The translations under genes were made by a program, and so were the position numbers. Below are positions 10,022-18,886 of a DNA stretch of 64,000 bases, piece by piece. The stretch spans positions 3,047,501 to 3,111,500 of the forward strand of contig NZ_CP051627.1 of NCBI RefSeq assembly GCF_023208015.1, in the 5' to 3' direction. The notes under the pieces are model-generated. The model did not search any database. It was not told the origin of the DNA and saw nothing but the letters and a program-made list of their open reading frames with translations. How positions within the stretch are numbered: the stretch's first letter is position 1; every line of letters starts with the position of its first letter. The DNA comes from Thermobifida alba. GTDB lineage: Bacteria; Actinomycetota; Actinomycetes; Streptosporangiales; Streptosporangiaceae.

Positions 10022-11188
10022 TCAGCGCACGGCGCCGGTGTAGGTGCGCGGCACGCGCTGCCCGATGCGGGTGACGATCTCGTAGGAGATGGTGTCCAGG
10101 GCGTCCGCCCAGTCCTGGGCGGTGGGTTCGCCGTGGTCGCCGGGGCCGAACAGGATCGCGCGGTCGCCGGGGGCGACCGTGTCCTCGCCGATGTCCACGA
10201 CGAACTGGTCCATGCACACGGTTCCCGCGATGGTGCGGCGGCGGCCCGCCACGAACACGGGGCCGCGGTTGGTGGCGGCGCGCGGTACGCCGTCGCCGTA
10301 GCCGAGGGGGACCAGCGCCAGGTTGGTCTCGCGGTCGGTGACGTAGCGGTACCCGTAGGAGACGCCGCTTCCGGCGACGGTGCGCTTGCAGCCGACGAGG
10401 GCGGCGCTCAGCGTCATGGCGGGGCGCAGTCCCGGCACGGCCAGGTCGGGGATGGGAGAGAGCCCGTAGGAGGCGATCCCGGGGCGCACCAGGTCGAATC
10501 GGGCGTCGGGGCGGGTGAGCACGGCCGCGGAGTTGGCGATGTGCCGGACCTCGGGGCGCAGCCCGGCCTTGTCGGCGACGGCCAGCGCCCGGTGGAAGGC
10601 CTCCAGTTGCGCGTCGGTGGCGGGGTGTCCGGGGGTGTCGGCGCAGGCGAGGTGGGAGAACACGCCGGTGACCGTGACCAGTCCGGCGGCTTCGGCGCGG
10701 GCCAGGGCGGCGACCGCGTCCGGCCAGTCGGCGGGGCCGATGCCGCCGCGGTTCAGGCCGGTGTCGGCTTTGAGCTGCACGCGGGCGGCGCGGCGGGCGC
10801 GCCGGGCCGCGTCGATGACCTCCTCGACGACCCACACGGAGCCGATGCCGATGTCGATCCCGGCGTCGATCGCCTCGGTGAGGGGTTCGCCGGGCGGCAC
10901 CAGCCAGGCCAGGACGGGCGCGTCGATCCCGGCGGCGCGCAGGCGCAGCGCCTCGGCGATGAACGCGGTGCCCAGCCAGGTCGCCCCTCCGGCGAGTGCG
11001 GCCCGTGCGGCGGGGATCATGCCGTGTCCGTAACCGTCCGCTTTGACCACGCCCATGACCAGCGCGCCCGCCGCCCGTTCGGCGAGCAGGGCGATGTTGC
11101 CGCTGATGGCGTCCAGGTCGATCCTGGCCTCGGCGAAAGAAGACATGTCTGCAAGTCTGGCACGAAATCGGGTGTTCACCGTCGTCAC
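10022..11188 (-). CDS. alr: Alanine racemase
   Basis: A PLP enzyme converting L-Ala to D-Ala for peptidoglycan. 388 residues; the PLP lysine is in VMGVVKADGYGHG (Lys49) and the catalytic tyrosine in SGVSYGYRY (Tyr278). The GTG start is preceded by AGGAGGT at 5-base spacing; a second possible start 15 residues in (MSSFAEARIDLDAI) aligns with the usual family N-terminus but lacks an SD. It heads the run of t6A genes. Confidence 0.96.
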   Translation of the reverse strand: MTTVNTRFRARLADMSSFAEARIDLDAISGNIALLAERAAGALVMGVVKADGYGHGMIPAARAALAGGATWLGTAFIAEALRLRAAGIDAPVLAWLVPPGEPLTEAIDAGIDIGIGSVWVVEEVIDAARRARRAARVQLKADTGLNRGGIGPADWPDAVAALARAEAAGLVTVTGVFSHLACADTPGHPATDAQLEAFHRALAVADKAGLRPEVRHIANSAAVLTRPDARFDLVRPGIASYGLSPIPDLAVPGLRPAMTLSAALVGCKRTVAGSGVSYGYRYVTDRETNLALVPLGYGDGVPRAATNRGPVFVAGRRRTIAGTVCMDQFVVDIGEDTVAPGDRAILFGPGDHGEPTAQDWADALDTISYEIVTRIGQRVPRTYTGAVR

Positions 11189-11236
11189 CTGCGACCTCCT
11201 GTGGAGGGGCCGGGGCCCAAAACCGCGGCGGGGCGC

Positions 11237-13411
11237 TCAACCGGAGCGGGTGAGGAGCCGGTCGGTGCTCTTCGGCAGCAGCAGGCCGAGCAGTCCCACC
11301 GCCAGGTAAGGGAGCTGTCCGGGGGCGGCCGTGCCCAGGACCGCGCCGAGGGCGGCGCTGGGCGTGCGGAGGAAGTGGCGCGGGCTCGGCTGGTCGCGGG
11401 GCACGGCCCAGCCGCTCACCAGCAGCGAGGCCAGGGCCAGCGTGCCGACCAGCGTCCAGGCGGCGGCGGTGGCGGGAAGCGCGGTGAACCAGTCGGTCAG
11501 GACGGTGACGGTGACGGCCGCGTAGGCTCCGCCCGGCTCGCCCTCGACGGCGCCGAACGGGGCGGTCGCCACGCCTGCGGCGGCCGCCGCGGCCAGGGTC
11601 GCCGCGGCGGCCAGGCCGAGCCGTCCGGCCAGGTCGTGCGCCTCCGCGGCGAGTGCCGCACGGTCGGGCCCGCGCCGCCGCGGCCGCTGTGCGGCGCGAG
11701 CCGCGCCCGCGGCGTGCTCCCGGCGGCGGCGCAGGAAACGCCAGGCCGCGCAGAGCGTCGCCGGTCCCCGGCTGGCCGCCGCGAGCTGCACCGCGAACTC
11801 GTGCAGGATCGCCGACGCCGCCTGGGTGAGGGTCACCGGGAACCGCGCCCAGGCCAGGGCGACGCCGCGGAACAGGGGGGCGATGTCCCCGGGCAGGTGG
11901 CAGCGGCGCCACACCGCGCGGCCGTGGGCGCGGGCGACGAGCCCGCGCAGCGGGGCGGTTCCCGGCGGGGGCGGTGTGCTCTGCGCGGCGAACCGGAACA
12001 TCCGGTGGTCCAGCAGGACCGCGCAGACCAGCAGGGCCAGCAGCAGCCAGCGGGTCGCCGTGCCGTTGCCGTAGAGCGTGAAGACCACCGTGGTGAGCGC
12101 GGTGGGTTCCAGACCCGCCAGCAGCGCGTTGTGGTTGAGGTGCTCCAGCGCGGCCGCGCCGAGCGCGAGCGGCGGCAGCAGCCACAGCTTGGCCCCGTAC
12201 AGGCCCCGGCCCACCACGGCCAGTCCGACCGCGGCGCCGACCAGGCCGGTGGTGACGGCGTGGCCGGAGAAGCGGATCCCCGAGCCGGGGATCTCCAGCC
12301 AGCCGGGCAGCAGCGTGAACGGTCCGCCCTGCGGCAGCAGGTGGGCGGGCATCTCACCGAACACCAGGAGGGGGGTGACGGCCTCCACGAGCTGGAAGCC
12401 CGCGCCGCAGGCCGCCGCGGCCAGCAGGTGGTCCACGGCCGTGAAACGCCGCACGCGGTGCCGTGCCGCCAGCCAGAGCAGCAGGAGCGGGGTGAACTTG
12501 GCGATCTCCTCGACCGGGACCGCGAGGTAGGCGTAGGCGAGCGGGTCGGTCGGGTCGAGGCGCAGCGCCGCGGCCACGCCCAGTTCCGCGAGTGCGACGG
12601 GCCAGGTGGTCAGCGCGCCGAGGGCGGTCAGCCGCAGCAGCGCGGCGAAGCTGAGCGTGCGCGAGCGGGCCAGCCAGGCGAGTTGGGCGAGCAGCCACAC
12701 CGTCAGCGCGGCGACGGCCAGCGTCCCGGGGAGGCCGGGGACGAACAGCGACGCGGGGACGAGGACGAGGACCATCGCCCAGCCCCACGCCCCCCGCAGC
12801 GCCCGCGTCCCGGCGGCGAGCCGGGGGGTGCGGTCGCGGACCGCCCCGGCCCGGTCGGTGAGGCGTTCGGCCAGGTCGCGGCGGGGGCGGGAAGGCTGGC
12901 CGGACCGGTCGTCGCGGTCCAGGCAGCCGTAGTGGGCGGCGGCCTCCAGCAGTTCGGGGTCCCTGCGGTCGCGCGCGGTCCCGGCGAACTCGGCGCGGGC
13001 CCGGCCGATGTCGGCTCCGACGAGGGCGGCCACGTAGTCGGCGGGTCCGGCGGCCACGGTCAGTTCGTCCGCGGTGACCAGGACCGCGGCGGAGAAGTCC
13101 TCCAGGCAGACCAGGAAGTCCGTGGGTTCGTCGCCCCAGCCGCGGATGACCCCGATCAGGGACGGGGTGGCCGCCCGCACCTGGGTGACGGGTTCGTAGG
13201 CGTGCTCGGGCCGGGTGCGGCAGATCAGCACGTGCTCCACGCCCATCGCCGCCGCGGCGGCGGTGATCCGCTCGATCAGGGAGGTGTCGCGCGGTGCGGT
13301 GAACGGCGCCACGACCTTGCGGTCGAGTCCGATCCAGTCGGAGTCGAACTCGGTGGCGGTGGCGCAGATCCGCAGTACCAGATCGCGCGTGAGCATGGCC
13401 TGCTGGTCCAT
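11237..13411 (-). CDS. PrsW-family intramembrane metalloprotease with extra N-terminal domain
   Basis: A 724-residue membrane protein. The core of about seven hydrophobic segments carries PrsW signatures: VEEIAKF (Glu301, Glu302, Lys305), FQLVEA (Glu343), RFSGHA (His384) and EHLNHN (His427). PrsW-type enzymes cleave membrane proteins, classically anti-sigma factors; the target here is unknown. Unlike canonical ~220-residue PrsW it has a ~200-residue cytosolic N-terminal domain, with TEFDSDWIGLDRKVVAPF and DFLVCLEDFSAAVLV, that I do not recognise, and a long C-terminal part with two or three further hydrophobic segments. The start could be 13411 or 15 bases later; neither has a strong SD. It lies just upstream of alr, same strand. 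Confidence 0.8.
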   Translation of the reverse strand: MDQQAMLTRDLVLRICATATEFDSDWIGLDRKVVAPFTAPRDTSLIERITAAAAAMGVEHVLICRTRPEHAYEPVTQVRAATPSLIGVIRGWGDEPTDFLVCLEDFSAAVLVTADELTVAAGPADYVAALVGADIGRARAEFAGTARDRRDPELLEAAAHYGCLDRDDRSGQPSRPRRDLAERLTDRAGAVRDRTPRLAAGTRALRGAWGWAMVLVLVPASLFVPGLPGTLAVAALTVWLLAQLAWLARSRTLSFAALLRLTALGALTTWPVALAELGVAAALRLDPTDPLAYAYLAVPVEEIAKFTPLLLLWLAARHRVRRFTAVDHLLAAAACGAGFQLVEAVTPLLVFGEMPAHLLPQGGPFTLLPGWLEIPGSGIRFSGHAVTTGLVGAAVGLAVVGRGLYGAKLWLLPPLALGAAALEHLNHNALLAGLEPTALTTVVFTLYGNGTATRWLLLALLVCAVLLDHRMFRFAAQSTPPPPGTAPLRGLVARAHGRAVWRRCHLPGDIAPLFRGVALAWARFPVTLTQAASAILHEFAVQLAAASRGPATLCAAWRFLRRRREHAAGAARAAQRPRRRGPDRAALAAEAHDLAGRLGLAAAATLAAAAAAGVATAPFGAVEGEPGGAYAAVTVTVLTDWFTALPATAAAWTLVGTLALASLLVSGWAVPRDQPSPRHFLRTPSAALGAVLGTAAPGQLPYLAVGLLGLLLPKSTDRLLTRSG

Positions 13412-13479
13412 GGCCTCGTTTTCCCGTGTCCGGTGTGCTGGCACAACCCGTCATGCCGGAGCGATCCGGCGAAATGCTT

Positions 13480-13510
13480 ACGTTATCGCGACGAATCCAC
13501 CCCTTTTCAA
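13480..13510 (-). promoter_or_regulatory. Candidate promoter of the PrsW-like gene
   Basis: Minus-strand TTGAAA (13505-13510), a 19-base spacer and TAACGT (13480-13485) lie about 70 bases upstream of the start, in an AT-richer pocket. The spacing is long, so confidence is low. Confidence 0.35.
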
Positions 13511-13594
13511 GGCGCTCGGGAACGCGGTGCCGCGCCGGGGGTGAACGGGGCGCGCCGTCGCGCGGTACCGCGGGCCGGACGGGGTCCGCCGGAT

Positions 13595-14620
13595 TCAGGC
13601 CGCTGGTAGGACCAGTTCGGCCAGCAGGGCGCGGTGGTCGCTGCCGGGGACGCGGTGGAGGCTGGTCCGCGTGATCCGGACGCGTGTGTCCACCAGGACG
13701 TGGTCGAGGGTCAGGCCCGGTACTCCGTCCCGGGGCGACCAGGTGGGGGCCAGTCCGTTGCCGACGGCGTCCGCCGCGTCGGTGTAGCCGGAGTCGAGCA
13801 GCTCCCGGAAGACGGAGTGGTCGTGGGTGGCGTTGAAGTCCCCGGCCAGGATGCGGACCGCGCCGTCGGGGTCGGCCGGCGGCAGGTCCTCCAGGTAGGC
13901 GGTCCAGTTCCGGGTCCTGGGCGTCCCCGTCGGCGGGAACGGGTGGACGGAGACGGCCTCCACGGCGGGCGCGCCGGCGACCTCGACGTCCGCCCACGGC
14001 ATCGCGGGCAGGTGACCGGCGGGTCCGGGCCGTTCGGTGAGCGGGTGGCGGGAGTACAGGCCGCCGCCGGTGCCGCCGGGACCGGGGTCGGCCACGGCGT
14101 GCGGCAGCAGTTCGTCGAGTCCCTCGGCGGTGAGGGCGGCGGCCGCGTCGGGGGTGAGCTCCTGGAGGCTGAGCAGGTCCGTTCCGGTGGTGCGGACCAG
14201 TTCCACGACGGTGTGCGCGTCCGCTCCGCCCAGGCCCAGGTTGAGGGTGAGCACCCGCAGCCGCGGCCCGGCGGGGACGGGGTCGGGCGGGGCGTCGGCC
14301 AGGGCGCGCGGCACCAGGAAGGCGGCGAAGACGGCGGTGAGGGCCACGGCGGCGGCCACCGGCCGCCAGCGCCGGGTCAGCAGGGCGGCGACCAGGGGCA
14401 GGACCACCGTGACCGCCGTGTAGGGGGTGAGGGTCACGGCCGCGGCCAGCGGGAATCCCCCGTCCAGGCCGAAGCCGCGCAGCAGCGCCCACAGTGCCCA
14501 GGGGGTCAGCAGCAGCCACGCGAGCACGCTCGGCAGCCGCCACCGGCGGCGGGCCGCGCCGCCCTCCGGGGATGCTTCCGCCTGGGCCGGCGGGGAGGTG
14601 GTTCCGGTACTGCGCCCCAC
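13595..14620 (-). CDS. Membrane-anchored endonuclease/exonuclease/phosphatase family protein
   Basis: A 341-residue protein from the GTG at 14618-14620 (SD AAGGAG just upstream). The N-terminal ~100 residues hold three hydrophobic segments. The rest is a DNase I-like EEP domain with its catalytic motif series LTLNLG, LSLQEL, AGDFNATHDH, LTLDHVLVD and the terminal GSDHRALLAEL. Predicted topology puts the catalytic domain after the third segment, probably outside the membrane. The family includes extracellular nucleases and phosphodiesterases; the substrate cannot be told. It is transcribed alone between nnr and the PrsW-like gene. Confidence 0.85.
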   Translation of the reverse strand: MGRSTGTTSPPAQAEASPEGGAARRRWRLPSVLAWLLLTPWALWALLRGFGLDGGFPLAAAVTLTPYTAVTVVLPLVAALLTRRWRPVAAAVALTAVFAAFLVPRALADAPPDPVPAGPRLRVLTLNLGLGGADAHTVVELVRTTGTDLLSLQELTPDAAAALTAEGLDELLPHAVADPGPGGTGGGLYSRHPLTERPGPAGHLPAMPWADVEVAGAPAVEAVSVHPFPPTGTPRTRNWTAYLEDLPPADPDGAVRILAGDFNATHDHSVFRELLDSGYTDAADAVGNGLAPTWSPRDGVPGLTLDHVLVDTRVRITRTSLHRVPGSDHRALLAELVLPAA

Positions 14621-14778
14621 GGTCTCTCCTTCCGTCGTGTCCGGTCGGTGCCGCACGGGCGGCCCGGAAGGTGGGATGCGCCCGGGGCGCGCCCGGTTCC
14701 CCCGAGAACCCGGCGACCACGTCCTCAGGGCCAGGATCGGCCATGCCGATGGCACCGGGGACATGATCGTCAGCGCCT

Positions 14779-16257
14779 TCACGTCCCGGCACGGGTGGTG
14801 ACCGCCGCGATCGCCCGCGGGACGGCGTCGAACAGGTCGGAGGCGCTGATCGGCGCGCCGTCGTGGGCCAGGCGGGCGGCCAGGCCGTGCAGGTAGGCGC
14901 CGCACACCGCGGCCTCCCACGGCGCCAGACCGGTCGCCAGCAGCGCCCCGACCATCCCCGCCAGCACGTCCCCGCTGCCGGCGGCGGCCAGCAGCGGCGT
15001 GCCGGTCGGGTTGGCCGCCACCGGCCCGTCCGGTTCGGCGACCAGCGTCGTGGAGCCCTTCAGCAGCACGGTGCAGCCGTACTCGGCGGCGGCCCGCCGC
15101 ACGTGCACCAACCGGTTGGCCTCGATGTCGGCGCGCTCGGTCCCCGGCAGCAGCCGGGCCAGCTCCCCCGCGTGCGGGGTCAGCAGGGTGGGCGCGTCGC
15201 GCTCGCGCACCAGTTCCGGGGCGCGCGCCAGCAGGGTGAGGGCGTCGGCGTCCACCAGCACCGGCTCCCCGGTGGCCAGCACCGCCTCCAGCTCCGCCGC
15301 GGCCGTGGGGTGCAGTCCGCGTCCCGGCCCGACCACCCACGCCGCCACCCGTTTCGGCAGGCTCGCTACCGGGTCCGTCGGATCCAGGACCGAGGCGACC
15401 GTCTCCGGCCAGCGGGCGACCACCTCGCGCGCCACCTCCGGCTGGCCCGCGTAGCGCAGCATGCCCACGCCGGTGCGCAGCGCTCCCCCCGCCGCGAGCA
15501 CCGCGGCCCCCCGGTAGCGGTCGCTGCCCGCGGCCAGGGCCAGCACGCCCCGCCGGTACTTGTCGGTCTCGGCCGCCGGGCGCGGCAGCAGCGCGGCGAC
15601 GTCGTCGGCCTGCGGGGCGACCACGTCCGGGGCGGGCAGCTCCGGGGCCAGTCCGATGTCCACGAACTCCACCACCCCGGCGCGCCCCGCCCCCGGGTCG
15701 ACGAACAGCCCCGGCTTGTGGGTGCCGAAGGTGACGGTGACGTCGGCCCGCACGCTGGCCCCGGGAACCGCGCCGGTGTCGGCGTCGACCCCGCTGGGCA
15801 GGTCCACGGCGACCACGGCGGCGTCCGTGGACTCGGTCAGCGCGGCCAGGCCGGCGTGCGGTTCGCGCAGCGCCCCGCGCACGCCGATCCCCACGAGCCC
15901 GTCCACGACCAGGTCCGCGGCGGCGACGAGGGCCGCGGCCTCCGCCACCGCCGCGGTGCGGCCTCCGGCGGCGCGCAGCGCGGCCAGCCCCCGCGGATGC
16001 GGGGAGCGTCCCGCGGCGACCGCCGTCACCGCCGCGCCGCGCCGCGCCAGCTCGGCCCCTGCGAAGAGCGCGTCGCCGCCGTTGTCGCCGCTGCCGACCA
16101 GCAGCACCACCCGCGCCCCCGACACCCGGGGCAGGATCCGCACGCAGACCGCGGCCAGCCCGAAGGCCGCCCGGCGCATCAGCGTGCCGTCGGGGAGCCG
16201 CGCCATCAGCGCGTGCTCGGCCGTCCGGACGGTCTCCACGGTGTGTGCGGTGCGCAT
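14779..16257 (-). CDS. nnr: Bifunctional NAD(P)HX epimerase / ADP-dependent NAD(P)HX dehydratase
   Basis: Repairs hydrated NADH and NADPH. The N-terminal ~210 residues are the YjeF-type epimerase domain (LLVGSGDNGGDALFAGAELA, VVAVDLPSGVDADTG); the C-terminal ~270 are the ribokinase-like dehydratase (KYRRGVLALAAGS, LLTPHAGELARLL, AAAGSGDVLAGMVGALL). ATG at 16255-16257 follows AGGGGGA and gives 492 residues; a 46-residue upstream extension has no family support. In actinobacteria it commonly sits near alr and glmS, as here. Confidence 0.95.
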   Translation of the reverse strand: MRTAHTVETVRTAEHALMARLPDGTLMRRAAFGLAAVCVRILPRVSGARVVLLVGSGDNGGDALFAGAELARRGAAVTAVAAGRSPHPRGLAALRAAGGRTAAVAEAAALVAAADLVVDGLVGIGVRGALREPHAGLAALTESTDAAVVAVDLPSGVDADTGAVPGASVRADVTVTFGTHKPGLFVDPGAGRAGVVEFVDIGLAPELPAPDVVAPQADDVAALLPRPAAETDKYRRGVLALAAGSDRYRGAAVLAAGGALRTGVGMLRYAGQPEVAREVVARWPETVASVLDPTDPVASLPKRVAAWVVGPGRGLHPTAAAELEAVLATGEPVLVDADALTLLARAPELVRERDAPTLLTPHAGELARLLPGTERADIEANRLVHVRRAAAEYGCTVLLKGSTTLVAEPDGPVAANPTGTPLLAAAGSGDVLAGMVGALLATGLAPWEAAVCGAYLHGLAARLAHDGAPISASDLFDAVPRAIAAVTTRAGT

Positions 16258-16466
16258 AGGTCCCCCTGTCGGTCGGCTTCCGAGTGCGCGCACGGTGTAC
16301 CCGGGGTCCGGTGCGATCATGGTGGCGAAGACCACCGGACGGCGCGCTGTGACGGCCCCCACACGGCCACCCATCCGCCTGCCGGTGCCGTCCACCTGTC
16401 CTGGTTTACTTCTCCCAGCGCGAAAGATCAGTCGTCATCCATCGAAAAGCAGCACGGAACGCTCCC

Positions 16467-16964
16467 ATGACCTACACCGACGACCGTGTCACCACCGATT
16501 CCGGCTTGACCGACCGCGTCTCCCTCCTGCAGAACGCCATGCACAAGCTCGGCGCGGACGTCATCCGGCTGCAGACCCAACTCAGCGAGATCGCGACCGC
16601 CGCGCCGCCGCGGCCGCAGGAGCGGCAGCCCTCGTCGCAGTTCATCTTCAACCTGTCCCGGGAGGAGTACCGGGGGGAGCTCGCCGCTCTCGTCTCCTGG
16701 GTGAACGACTTCCTGATCCCGGTCTACGCGGGTCCGGTGACCCGCTGGTGCCCCACCTGGTGGGAGCACCACGAGGCGGTGGGGAGGCTGCACGCGGTGC
16801 GGCTGGCCTACCTGGAGCTCACCGACACCGCGCTGTCCGGGCCGTCCGGACCGGGGCTCTGGCACCGCGACCACCTGGACCCCGCCCTGGAGCGGCTGTT
16901 CGCGCCCGACGGCCCCTTCGTCGACTGCCTGGGCCCCACCGGACACCACGCCAGGGGCTCCTGA
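16467..16964 (+). CDS. DUF4913 domain protein, function unknown
   Basis: A 165-residue protein. After a ~50-residue coiled, Gln/Pro-rich N-terminus comes the DUF4913-like core: a strand-helix segment, then TRWCPTWWEHHEAVGRLHAV and GLWHRDHLDPALERLFAPDG with its conserved Trp, His and Asp residues. From memory, such genes are frequent on actinomycete plasmids and integrative elements, so a solitary copy in a housekeeping block is odd. No mobile genes lie nearby. It ends two bases from the convergent coaA stop. No function can be assigned; the start ATG lacks a clear SD. Confidence 0.75.
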   Translation: MTYTDDRVTTDSGLTDRVSLLQNAMHKLGADVIRLQTQLSEIATAAPPRPQERQPSSQFIFNLSREEYRGELAALVSWVNDFLIPVYAGPVTRWCPTWWEHHEAVGRLHAVRLAYLELTDTALSGPSGPGLWHRDHLDPALERLFAPDGPFVDCLGPTGHHARGS

Positions 16965-16966
16965 AC

Positions 16967-17911
16967 TCAGGTCTTGCGCAGGCGGACCCTGCGGACCCGG
17001 TGGTCCTCCCCCTTGTAGAGGACCAGGGTCGCGCGCGGCCGGGTGGGGATGATGTTCTCCACCAGGTTGACCTCGTTGATGGTGCGCCACGTGGTCATCG
17101 CGAACTCCTTGGCCTCCTCCTCGGACACGGAGGTGGCCATCGCGTGGAAGTAGGAACGCGGGTCCTCGAACGCGGTGCGGCGCAGTTCCAGGAACCGGTC
17201 CAGGTACCAGGACCGGATGTGCTCCACCCGGGCGTCCACGTAGAGGGAGAAGTCGAAGAAGTCGACCAGCGCCAGCCGCCCCGCGGGAGGCGGCTGGAGC
17301 ACGTTGATGCCCTCGACGATGAGGATGTCGGGCCGGCGCACGACCTGCGTCCGCCCGGGCAGGATGTCGTAGGCCAGGTGCGAGTAGACGGGGATCTCCA
17401 TCGCGTCGGCGCCGGCCTTCATCTCCGAGACGAACCGGAGCAGCGCGCGCCGGTCGTAGCTCTCGGGGAACCCCTTGCGGTTCATGATCCCGCGCTCCTG
17501 CAGCACCGCGTTGGGGTACAGGAAGTTGTCGGTGCTGACCAGTTCGACGTTGGGGTGGTCGGGCCACTGGGCCAGCAGTGTCCGCAGCAGCCTGGCCGTG
17601 GTGGACTTGCCGACGGCCACGCTTCCGGCCACTCCGATGATGAAGGGGGTGGGGCGGTCGCTCTCCCCGAGGAAGCCGCGCACCGCCGCGTGACGCTGCC
17701 TGGTCGCCTTGACGTACAGGTTGAGCAGCCGGGACAGCGGCAGGTACACGTCCCGGACCTCGTCCAGTGAGGTGGGGTCCGCGGTCCCCCGCAGTTTCTC
17801 CAGTTCCGCTTCGGTCAGCGACAGCGGGGTCGCGGCCCGCAACTCGGCCCACGCCTGGCGGTCGAGTTCCACGTACGGCGTCTGGAAGCCGTTCTTCGTC
17901 GCATGAGACAC
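16967..17911 (-). CDS. coaA: Type I pantothenate kinase
   Basis: Phosphorylates pantothenate with ATP, the first step of coenzyme A synthesis. 314 residues; the Walker A loop is [12 protein letters not shown] (about 93-104), followed by [18 protein letters not shown] and the YSHLAYD motif. GTG at 17909-17911 starts VSHATKNGF and gives normal CoaA length. It converges with the DUF4913 gene on its 3' side and is divergent from the DoxX-like gene. Confidence 0.96.
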   Translation of the reverse strand: MSHATKNGFQTPYVELDRQAWAELRAATPLSLTEAELEKLRGTADPTSLDEVRDVYLPLSRLLNLYVKATRQRHAAVRGFLGESDRPTPFIIGVAGSVAVGKSTTARLLRTLLAQWPDHPNVELVSTDNFLYPNAVLQERGIMNRKGFPESYDRRALLRFVSEMKAGADAMEIPVYSHLAYDILPGRTQVVRRPDILIVEGINVLQPPPAGRLALVDFFDFSLYVDARVEHIRSWYLDRFLELRRTAFEDPRSYFHAMATSVSEEEAKEFAMTTWRTINEVNLVENIIPTRPRATLVLYKGEDHRVRRVRLRKT

Positions 17912-18142
17912 GTCTGCCCACCCTAGACGAACGGGATTCGGATCCAGCGGGCGCCCTGCCCCCTTCGCTCCTCCCGGGCACCCGGCCGAGCTCGCAACTC
18001 TCCCGGGGCTACCCCAAAACCCTCCTCCAGAGCACCCCAAAAGACCGCAGCGGCGAACTATCCGACGGTACGGAACGGTTGTTCTCAGATGACATCCGCC
18101 CCCACCGTCCGCCGCGTCCGTTCCGGAGGAGTGGAAACACTC

Positions 18143-18682
18143 ATGTCCGTCGCCCGTGTCAACTCCCGGCAGGCCCCGGTCCGCACCCCGCGCCCACACA
18201 GGAGCGCCGGCCCGGTCGTGTGGGCGCTGCTCCGCATCAACCTGGGACTGGGCTATCTGTGGATCTTCCTGGACCTGACCTTCGGCCTGGGCTGGTACGC
18301 CCCGCCCGACCGCGCCTGGTTGACCGGCAACAGCCCGCTCCGGTGGTCCCTGATCAACCTGGACTCCCCCGCCGCGGACCTCGTCCAGCCCGTGGCCGGC
18401 CACCCCCTGCTCGACCTGTCCCTGATGCTCTTCGTCCTCCTGCTGGCCGCGGCCTTCACCCTGGGCGCCGCGCTGCGCGCCGCCGCGGTCGGCAACGCGC
18501 TGGTGCTGGTCCTGTCCGCGCTGGCCCGGCTGCCCGATCTGCCGATGCTGTTCGTCAACCTCCACCTGATCCTGGTCCTGCTGGGCTTCGGACTGGCCGT
18601 GGACGGTTCGGACGAGGTGTGGGGGCTCGGCCGGGCGTGGCGGAGGACTCCGCTGGTGCGCCGTCTTCCCTGGTTGCGGTAG
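18143..18682 (+). CDS. DoxX-like integral membrane protein
   Basis: A 179-residue protein with four hydrophobic segments: [52 protein letters not shown] and [19 protein letters not shown]. The overall pattern resembles DoxX/DoxD-type small membrane proteins, but there is no diagnostic catalytic residue and the role is unknown. ATG at 18143 is preferred because GGAGGAG (18125-18131) precedes it; an ATG at 18089 has no SD. It is upstream of glmS in the same direction, with a 204-base gap carrying glmS control sites. Confidence 0.65.
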   Translation: MSVARVNSRQAPVRTPRPHRSAGPVVWALLRINLGLGYLWIFLDLTFGLGWYAPPDRAWLTGNSPLRWSLINLDSPAADLVQPVAGHPLLDLSLMLFVLLLAAAFTLGAALRAAAVGNALVLVLSALARLPDLPMLFVNLHLILVLLGFGLAVDGSDEVWGLGRAWRRTPLVRRLPWLR

Positions 18683-18797
18683 TCGACGGGAGACGGCTCG
18701 GCCGGAGGAATTCCTGTGTGAGAAGCCAGACTTTTCCCCGGAGCGTCCCGGAGTGAACCGTAGGGTCCCCACCTGCGTCAAATAGTGCGTCCGGACC

Positions 18798-18813
18798 ACT
18801 GGTCTATACCGTT
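18798..18813 (+). promoter_or_regulatory. DasR-responsive element (dre)-like site upstream of glmS
   Basis: ACTGGTCTATACCGTT matches 13 of 16 positions of the Streptomyces DasR consensus ACTGGTCTAGACCACT, including the TGGTCTA half-site. It lies 74 bases before the glmS ATG. DasR is a GntR-family repressor relieved by glucosamine-6-phosphate, the product of GlmS, so this would be feedback control. The functional claim is inference. Confidence 0.6.
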
Positions 18814-18829
18814 ACCTGCGAAAATCGGG

Positions 18830-18845
18830 ATTGGACCAGACCGTG
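18830..18845 (+). promoter_or_regulatory. Second, degenerate dre-like site
   Basis: ATTGGACCAGACCGTG matches about 10 of 16 dre positions and starts 32 bases, roughly three helical turns, after the first site. It keeps the AGACC right half. It may be an auxiliary site or coincidence. Confidence 0.3.
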
Positions 18846-18886
18846 GCGCCTCTCCTCCGACCCCTTTTTTGGTTACTCTGACGCTC

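Noticed and set aside
9701..13609. 1302-codon plus-strand open frame spanning tsaE, alr and the PrsW-like gene
   Set aside because: It crosses several well-supported minus-strand genes and their intergenic regions.
18683..18886. glmS ribozyme upstream of glmS
   Set aside because: The gap is short and lacks the conserved ribozyme core; such ribozymes are a Firmicutes feature.
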